A DNA stretch of 64,000 nt from Phoronis australis (Eukaryota; Phoronida; Phoronidae). The notes below the pieces were generated by a model, which did not search any database, was not told where the DNA came from, and saw only the letters and a list, made by a program, of their open reading frames with translations. The stretch spans positions 1-64,000 of the forward strand of contig NMRA01000943.1 in the NCBI GenBank assembly GCA_002633005.1. The letters run 5' to 3'. The position numbers were made by a program, and so were the translations under genes. Position 1 is the stretch's first letter. Each line of letters begins with the position of its first letter. Positions 35,901 to 48,000 of the stretch are shown piece after piece.

Positions 35901-38077
35901 GTTTACCTCAGTTCAACTTGTCTTCACACGCATTAGACAGTTGCCTCAGCTCAAGTTGTGTTCACATTGGCGTTTACCTCAGTTCAACTTATGTTCACAC
36001 ACATTGGACAGTTGCCTCAGCTCAAGTTGTGTTCACGTGCTGGGTAGTTGCCTTGATACTAGTTGTTCTAGGAACAAAGTGATCATACTCAAAGTGTAGG
36101 GCCTAGTGACCTTTCTTAAATCGTCAGTCTGCCTAAGTCATTACATTTTGTTTGGTCCTGCCATTAATTTATCTTATGTGAATCATTTTTGATATCAAAC
36201 AAAATACAACATACTATTGAGAAATATTCTAAATTCTACTCTTCATCACAGTGAAAGTAGAAAAGGCATTTGCTTGACGCAATTCTTCACTGTTGTGAGC
36301 AGCCAGGTACAATTGGCGACAACAGAATTTTTTTTTCTTTAACAGACTGATATTTTGAAGAGTCGAACATTTATTTATGAATCGTTACGATATCCCACAA
36401 AAGTGGCAGTTTGACGGTGTGATGGATGCATAGACAAATGTTCTAAACTGTCCCAAAGCATTGCAGAGAACCGTTCATCAGCAACCTTGTATTTCAATGT
36501 AGTCCAGTTTATTTTCAAAACAATCCTTAAATGGTCAGACTTTTTAAACTGTTCTACAGATCGCTGGATAACTGTCACTTACAGTGATCCCTCATTTTCA
36601 GAACTAATTTTCTCCACCGATTAACAGGTGCCAAACTGGTTTTAAAAATCCTGGACCCTTATGAATGACTATTCTGACTGATACATGTAGGGATCTGTTG
36701 ACTGTAATCAGCTACATGTAATTTCTTTCACAGAACACATCGCTCAGGCCAAAGTAGATCGTGTTACCGCAGCGATACAGGCGGGACATCAACGTCAGAT
36801 GTTTTACTACGCAGGTATGCTGAATGGCTTTGTGAACAGGCAACATTGTAATGTCGATGAACCATGACTTTTACAAGATTTGGATTCTGAGTGATATGTC
36901 ATTGGCACAGTTAGTGTATTTTAAAATAACCCTAGAAATCATTTCTTGTCTGAATAAGGAGCAAAATGAGATTGGTTTATTTTACAGTAAGTGTCTTATT
37001 ATGTACAGAAGGAGCAGGGCTTTGCAACTCCTTGAACTAGGTTTTATAATAGTTGGTGTAGGTTAATTCAGCCATCAAAAAACAATCCGATACCTTCAGT
37101 TAGATTATAGCAAAAAACTATGGAGTGCTTAGTGACTCACAGCAGTCAATGCTTTTTACCAATTAATGGACTTTAACGATATTGCCATATATAATTGAGT
37201 TTAAAATGAATGACCTTTTACTTGAAGGTGTTGACCTCCAGTCTCAAGAAGCATATGATCTGGCCTGCCAGGGACTCATAAGGCCGGTTTACTCACCGAC
37301 GAAGAAGATTCCTCCACTGATATATGGCATCAAATGTACACAGTTTGATCCTCCTGACTTTGAGTTAGGTAGGGACCTTGTTTTAGTTATAGTCAAAAAG
37401 GTTCAGTGGACGTAGTTATAGCTTGTACTCCTGTCTGACTGGTGTATTATGTGTCCACTCTAGAAAACCAATAGGGCCATCCCGAATTACATGACGATAA
37501 AACTCTCCTTTGTCGCAGAGATAAGAAAGCTTGTGACCTAGTTCTGCAATGTTATATGGTGTAAAATTACTTGCACATTTTCCATATTGAAAACTTCCTG
37601 AAAATGACTCCACTCCCAAGACATGCACCGAAGCAGGGAGTTATAATCATATTCTTGCATGAAAATTTATGAAAGTTTACCACTACAAATAAAGTACTAA
37701 AAAATTTTTAAGTTTTGTGGTATCTTCTTCAAAGCAATCTAAGAAATTGTTTGAATTTTACTGTTTCAGAAGTTAAAATGATAAATGAACAAGATGCGTA
37801 CCTTAAGAAGTTAATTCACGAGATTGGACTACAACTGCACTCAAGTGCTGTGTGTACACAAGTTCGCAGGGTTCAGTATGGAACATTCACACTGGACCAT
37901 GCTTTACTGTCCAAGCACTGGACAGCTGAGAATATCATCTCTAACATTAAGCTGTGTAGAGGGCTTGTTACACGGGAACAGTTGAAACCGCCAGGAATAA
38001 TTACGTCTTGCGAGCGGAAACTTGATCGACTGACACCTAGTGGTGATGATGGAAAAACATTCTTGGAGGGTCTATAG
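26975..38077 (+). CDS. TRUB2: Mitochondrial mRNA pseudouridine synthase TRUB2 (complete, 8 exons)
   Basis: Coding exons: 26975-27095, 31319-31435, 32288-32368, 35302-35363, 35572-35653, 36734-36814, 37228-37368 and 37770-38077. All introns are GT-AG and phases agree; the 993 bp give 330 residues, against 331 in human TRUB2. The start is the first ATG after an in-frame TAA at 26945. The order follows the family: LNGIFCVYKPRGMPAERLK at the N-terminus, then the ASGVTVYGIGH core, AKTTYKHIAQAKVDR, DLQSQEAYDLACQGLIRP, and KKLIHEIGLQLHSSAVCTQV near the C-terminus. The protein modifies uridines in mitochondrial RNA and supports mitochondrial translation. Oddity: the catalytic-loop region reads SSLKRDASGV, whereas the family has HRLDxxASGV, so the catalytic Asp is replaced or displaced. 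Intron 1 holds a TIR element, intron 3 a LINE, and intron 5 a minisatellite. Confidence 0.93.
27481..31077. mobile_element. 3.6-kb TIR element filling TRUB2 intron 1
   Basis: The left end TACAGCACACATCATGAATT (27481) and the right end, read inverted (TACAGCACACATCACAAATT, ending 31077), match. Both continue into about 180 bp rich in GCCGACC/GGTCGGC words. Both ends start with TA, consistent with a TA target duplication. The left arm carries three tandem copies of CAGCCGACCCTT (about 27594-27630). Two interior stretches (about 28376-28470 and 30375-30470) look like diverged direct copies, sharing CAACATATT and AAATTAT contexts. No transposase was recognised. The longest frame (29852-30304 +) is anonymous. 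An assembly join lies at 29328. Confidence 0.6.
29181..29474. repeat. Assembly-made direct repeat around a single N
   Basis: The sequence starting GATCACAATTCTCCCCCTGC at 29181 restarts at 29329 after one N at 29328. The two ~147-bp copies are nearly identical. This is the expected pattern of an unmerged contig or haplotype overlap. Open frames spanning it are not real. Confidence 0.75.
32649..34419 (-). mobile_element. 5'-truncated Tx1/L1-type LINE with 14-bp target duplication
   Basis: A run of 21 T at 32649-32669 (the poly-A tail on the minus strand) starts the element. ATGGTCCAAAACTT occurs at 32637-32650 and again at 34420-34433, bracketing it as a target-site duplication. The minus strand encodes reverse transcriptase blocks in order: LIPKGKKPREYIKNWRPISL, LVLIDFEKAFDSVSW with the first catalytic Asp, GCRQGDPLSPYLFLL, and the YADDTVLFL active site. 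After the gap, a C-terminal part with a CCHC-type motif (CSFCEQHEETILHLYWEC) ends at 32779. It lies antisense in TRUB2 intron 3. A 280-base gap (33276-33555) and a conflicting join at 34347 break the assembly. The open frames on both sides suggest a fairly young insertion. Confidence 0.88.
33276..33555. other. Assembly gap, 280 N, inside the LINE
   Basis: The gap interrupts the LINE coding region between the YADD-containing part and the C-terminal CCHC part. It almost certainly hides LINE sequence. Confidence 1.
34551..34623. mobile_element. Short inverted-repeat element, TCTGGTTTGCACGCCACCTG ends
   Basis: The left arm, TCTGGTTTGCACGCCACCTG then TTTGCCACA, pairs with the right arm, GTGTGGCCAACAGGTGGCAT then GCAGACCAGA. 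The same ends bracket a longer copy at 43187-43340, so this is a small dispersed family. It lies in TRUB2 intron 3, just past the LINE. Confidence 0.6.
34621..34780. repeat. 55-bp minisatellite, three copies
   Basis: AGATTATAGC recurs at 34621, 34676 and 34731, with the rest of each unit (GAATAGGTAAAGACTG and CATGTAATATGTTTCATGCA) nearly identical. It lies in TRUB2 intron 3. Confidence 0.85.
35660..36050. repeat. 71-72-bp minisatellite built of ~36-bp half-units
   Basis: CCTCAGTTCAACTT recurs at about 35691, 35763, 35835, 35906 and 35977. Each unit contains two related halves, one with CCTCAGTTCAACTT and one with CCTCAGCTCAAGTT, each followed by a GTTCACA word. It starts a few bases after the donor of TRUB2 exon 5. 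Two long overlapping frames here (35714-36082 and 35719-36099) are by-products of the repeat and are not genes. Confidence 0.9.
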
Positions 38078-38161
38078 CAATTGCAGGATAGTGGAGGATT
38101 TCAGTCACGGGTGTAGTTGAGGCTCAAGTTGACGTTACATGAAGAAAGGAGAGATATGTGC

Positions 38162-38167
38162 AATAAA
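38162..38167 (+). terminator. TRUB2 polyadenylation signal AATAAA
   Basis: A canonical AATAAA lies 85 bases after the TRUB2 stop codon. It is the first such hexamer downstream. Confidence 0.6.
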
Positions 38168-38783
38168 ATTACCCACAGTGCATTTTGTTCTTGCAAGAAA
38201 TTCGTAAAAAGTCTAGATTACGCAAGTGCAAAGTTTTTGCAATTATCAATGAATGTAATATTGTTATTTAATATCCAGTTATGGCATAAATGCAAAACAA
38301 CAGTAAATCAAAGACCTAGCGTCCCCAAATCAGAAACTACTAGTAGAAATCTCTGAAATGGGGACGCTACGTTATCATTTGTATAAAGTAAGGCCAGATA
38401 TTGATTTGTTGCTTTGCATTTTCACTATTATGTTTAGGATCCCAATACCTTAAACTAGCAAAAACTCGGCCTCTGAAGTGATTAGTCGGCGAGGTTGAGG
38501 TTATCACTATCCCACTGAGGAAAATCAACAGGAAGTGACATCACTTCAGCTCATGCCTAACCCCAACCGTCCTGAAAGCTAACGGGTAACAGCAAACCGC
38601 ACGTTGTGTCATTCTAGTTGGTGCGGTAATGCCCAATGCATGTTGAATGGTGAGATAGAATTCACTTGCCTCTGCACGCGCTTCGTGAGTTGTGTTTAGT
38701 TTACGTAAAACAGCTCTCATGAACGCATGTAGTTCAAGTTAGGTAAATGGGATGAAAGAAGATGAATGTTCATTAAACTAAAA

Positions 38784-38806
38784 TTTATTGACGTCTCAAA
38801 TTTATT
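38784..38806 (-). terminator. Candidate ASS1 polyadenylation signals
   Basis: TTTATT on the plus strand at 38784-38789 and 38801-38806 reads AATAAA on the minus strand. These lie about 230-250 bases past the ASS1 stop codon, so a short 3' UTR would end just below them. Confidence 0.45.
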
Positions 38807-39033
38807 TTATATCCTCCACCCTCCAGACAATAATAAGGATAGTACAGAATTGCCATAATGACATTCCCGGGGTACATGAGATTCGCCAACGACAGGAATG
38901 GAACTTGAAGCAAAGATCATTGATCCTCAGCACTACTACTAGCTTGGCTTGTATTTGTTTTAGAACAGACATTTTAAGACTGTTCGCACTACGTTGATTG
39001 CTGGTCGGCCCACGTTGATCCTGGCAATGCATT

Positions 39034-42000
39034 CTAGCTTGTGTGACCTTTTTGTTGGGAGCGTAGTCGACAATACTCTTTGAGCCTGTGTAGAGAAAGA
39101 ACATGACTGTGATTAGACACCCTGTTTATACACTTATGGTTATGTAAGACTCACAAAATTTAAATTTGTCTAAACATGGCTAACTTCATAGGATCATATC
39201 CCAGAAATGGCTGATCAGATTCATATGAAACTTTCACACTATATACATGTACTATTAAAACTAGAAGTGTTCTTAAAAATGCGGTGCAATGGTCTTTAAA
39301 ATGTACAATTTTGCATGTGAGCGGCTCATTAAGAATGAGGTTCCTCACCTGAAACCACTGTTTAGGTTTGAGTTTGCTCATAGAGTATATTGACAGTGCC
39401 GATGTTGAGTTTAGGCAAGCAGATTGGAAATGGTGTTTGGTGGTCCAGAATTGAGGTTCAAAGTATGGAAACTGGAGTTAAGAGGCGGAGCCATGAAATC
39501 ATTTCCACCCTCTGTAACCTGAGCGTTAACTACTTCACTCAGTTAATGCAAGGCTAAACAATTTTAAGAATAAAGAACTTGGATAACGCATCCATCATCA
39601 AAAACGACTGTTGATGACTCGTACCTCAAAGCGTTGACCTTGATGAACCCTCCAGCATCAACGGGGTTGTAGTCGCCCTGTACATCCATGCTGTCAAAAT
39701 GAATCATAATAATTACTTAGATGATGTTTGACAACATACAACAAATTAAATATAAATTTATTGCACTGCTCTAAATCATCTTTGTGGTAACAGAAATAAA
39801 GTTTTGCCTTTGTAAGGACAATGTATGAGATCGAATTGTCAAAATGAGAGGCCCAGCTTTCCTATCGTTTCACCGCTGATCAGAATGAAATCGCTACAAT
39901 TTTCACCCTACAAGGCATACCACATTTGAGCAGCCCGCAAAGCGACCTCAAATGTAAGCATCCCACAAGGTCACAGTGACGCATGTTCTTACCTGACAAG
40001 CTCTTGGCTGTACAAGGAGTTGGGTGACTCCCTACTGTTGATGTACACTTGACCTTTAAACACAGACAAGGTCACTTTCCCATCTACGCTCTCCTGACTC
40101 ATGTCAATACATCGTCTAGTGTACTCACACTCAGGGCTGTACCAGAAACCTAACATGCAGACGGTAAATATTTATCAATTTAGGACTATTGCTAATTAAA
40201 ACTGTAGTTCTCCATTTCCCAAAGATGTCATTTTAACAAAGGGCTGTGGGATAGCGATCATACAGCACACAATTTCTCGAGACGACATCATGTTAGTAAT
40301 ATTTTAACCTGCTACATGTTCATTTTATCATAGATATATGTGTAGCGTCTATTCAAAATCAACTGACAGCTAAGTAAGCAGGTAATCAATCGTCTAGTAC
40401 GTAATACTTTCTAGATTAGAGGACTTGTATCTCACACATGTATACAGTATGCATTGATTTTCATTATCAATAACAAGTAAGAGCAACGTGAATCATTTGC
40501 TAATGGTATGCTTCTGTATCATAAATATGGCCACTAGATTGTGCAAAATACATCAAAGCCATCTGTCAAACTTCAGAGAAGCAAATTGGAAAATAGAAAA
40601 AAAAAAAAAACAATTGCCACTAAGGGGCACAGCGTTTGCCGGATTTTAGTGAAAGTCATCCTCGACCGTTGTCAATCTCATATAAATACACTTGCTAAAT
40701 TTCATACAGATTCTGCAGTAGGTTTAAGAAGCGTAGAAATGAACATCATAACTGCCACCAAGAGGTGCCACAGCAAAGTCGTCTGAAAGTCATCGTCAAC
40801 CATCCTCTTCTTACTATAAAGAACATGTCTGCCAGTTTTCACAATCATCCTTTAGAATGGTTGGGTTGACAGAGGGGTGGACTCAAAAATGGACATTAGG
40901 TGGCGCAAAATACCTCGATTCAATCCCAAGACAGGAGGATAGCGTCATCTCACCAATAAATGCCTATATTCCAAATTTTATGAAAATCCATTAAGGACCC
41001 TTAAAGATATAGAGATACACGGAAAAAAATAAAATTGCCATCAGGGGGCACAGTGGTATTTGAGATCTTGCGAAACTCGTCACCCTCTGTCATCAACCCC
41101 GCAAGAACACACCTGCCAAATTTCAGTAAGATCCTGCAAGGGGTTTAGGAGATACAGTCTGGACGCCCAGACAGATATGACAGCAATATGCAACCTCATA
41201 TAAATATGTGGGTGCATAAAATGGTTACAAACATTTTTTTATTCAACATAACGTGCATAGTTGTTAAATCAAAATATTACACAAGGTTATGAAATATTAA
41301 GTGACGTTACAATTGCAGAATACAATAAAACAGCATCAACTGGAAGCCCATCACCATGAATTTAAAAATTAATTAAATCGGTTTTTGGCCACAGTAAGAT
41401 TATAAACCGGACGATCGCCACACAAATAAAAAAGTTCATGTTCAATTCAACATTTCGTCTTTTCATTAGACATCATCAGGATCATATTTACAACAATTTA
41501 GGACAACACGTGCCAACATACAGTTCCGGTAACATCCATAAAGTTAAGTGAGAGATATAGGGAATATAGCCAGAAGCTGGTCATCACCATAGTTGCAGGG
41601 TCACTGAGCTCTGCGTGTTATTCAGAGTATCAGTGGCATGCTGGTTCTGAATGGCCAATGACTCTTTAATGTACAGTAACTCCTTATTAGGTTCTCTGCA
41701 GATAATACTAACTGAGTTAGCTTGGTGATTGTTGGCACGTGTTGTTCTAAATTGTTGTAAATATGATTCTGATGATGTCTAATGATCAAGACAAAACGTT
41801 GAATTGAACATAAACCTTTTTATCTGTACGGCTATTGTCTGGTTTTTAATTTAAAAATGAAATGAAGCTCACAGTAAAATTAGTCCAACAATTCGTTATC
41901 AATTGCTAGCAAGTCACAGAGAAGAGTGTATTACTAGCAGTAAGGCTAACGTGCAGTCATGAAAATTTTCAATGTAGTCTCCAATAGGTTTAGTAACCTT

Positions 42001-45000
42001 TAGAAAAAACGTCCACAATCTTGACTTCAGCAGTGCCAAGCTTTCTAGTGGGACAACGAGATCGCCTTCAGCACTTCAGTCATACAACCCAGTCCCCCAC
42101 TGGGATAGTTTGGGAGTTGCTGTCTAGACTGCAACTTTGCTGGAGCAATTCAACATCCCAAATGTTTACTTTGCGTAATAGAGCAATGTACAAGATCATG
42201 ACCCAGACATGTTGCATAACTCAAACAGGCTCCTTTGACCTTGCGAGATATCCTGAGTATAAACAGAATAATTCCAACATGCAAGAATGCAATTACCTTC
42301 GTACACCTGCTCTGAAAACCTTGTGCCCAGGTACTGTTTTAGTCGGCGCACCTCTTTATCCAGGCAGAATGCCTCTATGTCCAGGTGAGCCTGGTACAGA
42401 ATGGTACCACCAGAGGTCTCATAGACACCTGCATCAGTAATGGGGTACTTAGTGCTATATCAGACAGACTTAACACTGAGGTGTAGGCTACATGAATAGG
42501 ATGAAATGTAGAAGATGACATCGTAAATGAATGGAATCCGATATAACCACACCACTTGTCAGTGTTTATGCCTGGATTGTTAAAATTTATTGAGTAACGG
42601 AAAAGTAAGAGGTAGGGGATACCGTGCAATGCAATTAGGACGTTGGGATGTAGAACTCCCAATTCTTGAAAATTTCATGATGGACATTTCGTCGGGTGTC
42701 GGTGCTAATGCTCCCAGATAAGACAGAAAGGTACAGTGAAATTGAAGGTGCTGGCCATGTTTGATTCTAGTTCGACAATCCTTACACTATCAACTAAACT
42801 GGCAAGCAAGACTATATGGTCGCTTCAGGTGAGATAATGGATGACTGTACTTTAGGGAAAGTCTTGCATCAAACCAGCAAATCTTTTTGAGATGCAACAC
42901 TGGGGATAGGCTTTCGTTACAGGGAACAACTAATTGTTAATACATCCGCAAGAACTTTTTTGGGTAAAATCACTAAAACACATTTTCGAATCCTTTTATT
43001 GGTCACCATGGACACAAGAAAGCAAACCCTCAGATTATATGATTTGGGGAAAATTCAAGGTTCACATAATTTTTAAGTTACTTTTAAGCACAGAAAAAGC
43101 AGCATTCTGCAAATAACTAATAATCACATTAAAAGGCTATTAATATGTAAATCTTCAACTGTAATGGAAATATAGATCACAAACATTTTGAAGTCTGGTC
43201 TGCACACCACCTATTGGCCACTGGCTAAAGCGTCTGCATGGTTAGCAGAGGGTCCTGGGTTCGAGTCCTGGTCGGGGACTGAAATCTTTTCAGACTAATG
43301 TTCATTTGGTCACGCGATGTGGTGTGCAGACCAGACATAAAATTAATGTAATATTAAAAATTACTAAATTTCAGTTTCCATTCCCTAGTTAGTCATAATT
43401 GATTATTGACTTACTAACAAGGAACAATACATACCTTTTGTATAATATGAACAGATGTAAACTTGGCAACAGCTTAGTTTTCAAAATAAACCGGACGTTG
43501 ATATTTGACAAAGGTTCAACACACAAAGCCAAGAGGAAATATCAATTTCTTTTTGACTGGACCATGTTTCTTCAATTCAGGCTATATTGCGACGAGTGTT
43601 GATCAACACACTTTACTAAAAATGCCAAAACTTGTCTTATAAATAGCGTCATGTTAAATTTTGATTAAATTTTGACAAATGTACTGGTTCATTCAAATAA
43701 ATGTTCTGACAAAATAATAAATAATCCTGGCAACACATTCGTCTAACTTTGGAAAGAATCTGAAAGAGTTCTAATTTCTTTTGAAAACTTCAGAATCTGT
43801 AGATTACATTAAGACCCAAGAAGCAGTGAGCAACACAGTTTATGAAGGTCATTTTTTCACCGACTGAAGCACAGAGTTTACAAACAAGACGAAAAATTTG
43901 ACGAGAGTCACCAAACTTACAGCGGAATCCAAAAAAAAAAATTGAAGACATTTTACAAGAAATGAAGACCATTAATTATAAGAAACAAAAAAACTGCGAG
44001 CCGAGATATTCCTCAAGTTTTGGAAAATTGCGATACTTAGGACTTTCAGAAGCGTGTTACAAATTGAAAAAATTATAGTCGCACGCACGCCAAATGAAGC
44101 AAAATGTAAATCTGACCACCAGGTGGATGTGACTTTCATTTACCTCGTGAATTCTTCCCAATGAATCTGTTCTCAACAATATCAACGCACCCAACACCAT
44201 GCTTTCCACTGCAAACAAAATCAGAACAGCGACGGCTTAAGAATTGGAATTTTAAGGAAATTTAGAGCATTAGCAGTTATTTTAGCTTCTGAACAAACTG
44301 ATCTATGAAATGCATCAAATATTGATGCACAAATGAATATTAAGACAATTTGGTGACCATGTACTATTTAATATGAAATGAAGGGTTGACAGATGATGCC
44401 TTTTTTGAAAGATCGTAGCATGTACTGTACCACTGGCAAATTTCATTTGAGTTTCGACTCAAAAAGTGACCGATTGTGAATCACGTTCCAAATTAGTAAA
44501 CTTTCAAACTCCACACAATGTGATTGGTCAACTTGTGAGTCAGCTCCAAAGGCAGTGAATTTGGCCTGGGTCTCCAAAAATTACAAATAGCATCATAGAA
44601 AGAGACCTCGGAACTCTGTTTAATGCGTTATTTTCCAACTATTTCAATATCAAACAAAATGAACTACCAAAATTATAATTTTATTAATTTTTCAAAGACT
44701 GGTCTCCTTTCTGAAAATATTGTCAACGAGTGTCCTTTTTATAATAACAGTAGAATGTAGACCATACACAGAGATTTAAACAGGATTTGATTTTATTCCC
44801 ATCCATGCATCCTTTGTCACAAATATGTGACGCAACAATTCGTCTTGTCCAACACATTGTGTGTGCTAAAATAAGTGAACAGTACCATTACACAGAAACG
44901 AAAAATACGAGACAATTAGGGAAACTCAAAACATTACGCAATGGTATTTAAGCACAGGAAAAGATCGAGCGCATCGTTCACGACACAACCGTCGTTAAGG

Positions 45001-48000
45001 TTCTTGACCGACACTGCTACACCTGGGAAGAAATGTCAATGACTTGTCAATCAATAACCACAATTACCTGCACCAACCATGAATAACACAGGCTACACAT
45101 ACCAAACTACACAGCTGGACAGACTGCAGGCTACCTTTTCAATGTTCAAACTCTATACCACAGCTATCGCCAAACAATACTTTGAAAATTTATGGGCATT
45201 TTTGCAACTGTTTCAAACCCCTTCGAAAAATTTAAAAAGGGCCAATTTGACAGCAGTACTATTTTTGTCCGAAATTGGAGTGATTTTGAGGCAGCAAATT
45301 CCTACAGATTTAGTAGATCATGAATGCCATGGCAACAATTTCAAGGCTTGAAATAACAAATGACAAAAAAGAGAAAAGTTTTCTAGGTGGTGTAGAGGCT
45401 TGTGCCATAGAAATATTTTTTGTGTTGTGAAATTTAACTGAAAAAACGATTTTACATGAATGAAGTCGAAATAAGGATAAAAAAGAGACGAAGAAAGAGG
45501 AAATCAGAAATCAAATAAGAGGAAATCAAAACCAAAAAAAATTTCAACCCTCTTAAAAGAGGAAATTTAAAAGCCCTGAATTTGCAGGGTGCCAAATTTC
45601 TTTTTCTTTATTAGTTGCACAATGTCAGATTGTGACATAAAATTTGCCAAAAAGCATTCGCTGGAAGCTTTTGATTCGCAACACAAAGTAGTACAGTAAA
45701 AATTCTCGAGTTTGGTAGTCTCTGAAACTTGTGACACTGAAATTCCAGCCAAAATGGATCTGAAGAATGGGACAACTATTATACATTGTAAAGTCTGAAC
45801 CGTAAAATTGTCAAAAACAGCTGCCAACAAAACTAACATCTTTTTGTAAGTTAGGCATGGCTAATATTAGTATTTCTAAAGTTGATACTGATCCAACCTT
45901 GAATAAAATAATTAATTTTCACTGTGTCCTAACTTGGAGACTTGTTACCATTATTGGCGACATTCTACCCCCTGCAAAGTATGAGTAACAAAACCTATGT
46001 TGAACTGAATGAAAAACTTAAGATTGCCAGAAATAAAATACTCCAAAAATTCCAATGACCAATTCAAAAAGGCATCAGTGCAGTGTAAGTTAAGTTTTGG
46101 CCAGATGGATATAGACTGCTGTTCACTTACCAAACAAACCTATACGGTAACTATAGCAACAAAAGCCTTGTATACAAAAATCTAAAAGGACCACACTTAA
46201 CAAGAAGTTAAAGTCACAATTCATCCACAGACAACGTGCGCATAGAGCGGGGAATTGAAATGTTTACGGAACAACACTCGGTTTCTTGCACAAAATTTCA
46301 CCAAGGACCCGGGACTTACCTAGCAACTGCCATGATAGCCATCACTGGGATAGCCAGTTTTAAAGAACGACAGCTTGGACATGGCCAAGAGAGAAAAAAT
46401 GCTCGTTTTAAGATAACCTCAGCGAAAATGATGGCTACATGAAGAATGTAACATTTCTGACTGTGTAAATTATATTGCAATTGGGTACAAATAATTGGTT
46501 CAGTTCCGTAAATATTCAAACATAAATCCAGATTACAGACTATTACCCACAATGTTTACCATCACTATCAAACTGATGATCGGAAATGCTGGCAGCCATA
46601 ATTTTCCCTGTCCTGTGACCTCAGGGTGACCGCATACGAAATCCCCCCATATGGCGAGACAGTATCAATCTCATGAATTTACATGGCAATTGCCCACTTT
46701 TCACATCCCAGAAGAGTCCCTGTCATGGACCCCTCAAGGACAAGGAAATACTTGGCATGACAGCAGTACCTCGTTTGAATTCAATTTCAAGTTTGTCTGG
46801 TGACTTTCTGGGGTCAGTGGTCATTAAGAAAAGATCAGGTGCCTCAGTCTTGGGATCTTCAAGGATTCCAGCTTCATAACTAATGGAGAAAATGTCAAAG
46901 GGCAAAGGTTAACCTACTCTGTAATGCCATAAACAACAAACAATAACAATAAAAAGAACTAATCTTAAATTTATCACGACTTATGAATTGATACCATTGT
47001 TGTAGTCCCAGTGTTTATAACATGTTCATGATGGACAACTCTGCACCTGATTACCCATTGTTAATCTCCAAGGAAAGATAAACTCAGCTGAAGTTGGCCA
47101 ATTGCAATGAAGATTAGGTAGGAATTTAAGGATAGCCAATCAATTGAGTTGTCAAACTAGACTCAGGTGAGGTATGAGTGTAGAATTCTTAACATGTTTG
47201 GGGCTTAACGAGTTATAGCCACAACAATAAGCAGAGATACTACCTGATGTGCATGCGATTTGCGTCCATGCTCCAGGGGGAGCTCTTGGTGACCGGTAGG
47301 GGTATGTTGTTCTTTTCGGCATAGTCTAGGAGATCAGTTCGACCTTTGAACCGCTCGAAGAACTCTGGCATCCTCCATGGAGCTATCACCTGCGTCAGAT
47401 CAATTGACAATTCAACATGGCACTAAACACGGAGAAACTAAAATGGAGGACACATTTAAACTCAAGGGGTTAACGAAAGCGGAGGACTTGAACCTCAAAA
47501 TCCAAAAAATGATTTTCTGGTAAATATCAAATGACTCTGACAGTTAATGGCTTCCAAAATTGAACAAGCTGCTCTGAGGCAAATCTTGGACTAGGCACGG
47601 GATAATTAGCACACAGAGTAATTAGCACAGGGTAATTAGCACTGAGTAATNNNNNNNNNNNNNNNNNNNNNNNNNNNNNNNNNNNNNNNNNNNNNNNNNN
47701 NNNNNNNNNNNNNNNNNNNNNNNNNNNNNNNNNNNNNNNNNNNNNNNNNNNNNNNNNNNNNNNNNNNNNNNNNNNNNNNNNNNNNNNNNNNNNNNNNNNN
47801 NNNNNNNNNNNNNNNNNNNNNNNNNNNNNNNNNNNNNNNNNNNNNNNNNNNNNNNNNNNNNNNNNNNNNNNNNNNNNNNNNNNNNNNNNNNNNNNNNNNN
47901 NNNNNNNNNNNNNNNNNNNNNNNNNNNNNNNNNNNNNNNNNNNNNNNNNNNNNNNNNNNNNNNNNNNNNNNNNNNNNNNNNNNNNNNNNNNNNNNNNNNN

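Larger units (their letters stand above)
38078..39033. other. Intergenic space and 3' UTRs between convergent TRUB2 and ASS1
   Basis: The stop codons of TRUB2 (+) and ASS1 (-) face each other about 0.95 kb apart. Each side carries a candidate polyadenylation hexamer. The middle (38370-38780) shows no exon or repeat that I recognise. Confidence 0.7.

Noticed and set aside
35714-36099. Two overlapping plus-strand frames of 122 and 126 codons
   Set aside because: Both arise from a tandem repeat whose ~36-bp half-unit is divisible by three. They lie in a TRUB2 intron and differ only by frame.
43217-43285. Functional tRNA gene
   Set aside because: The B box is perfect, but no 7-bp acceptor stem can be formed and the sequence is nested in a repeat, so it is a tRNA-derived repeat core.
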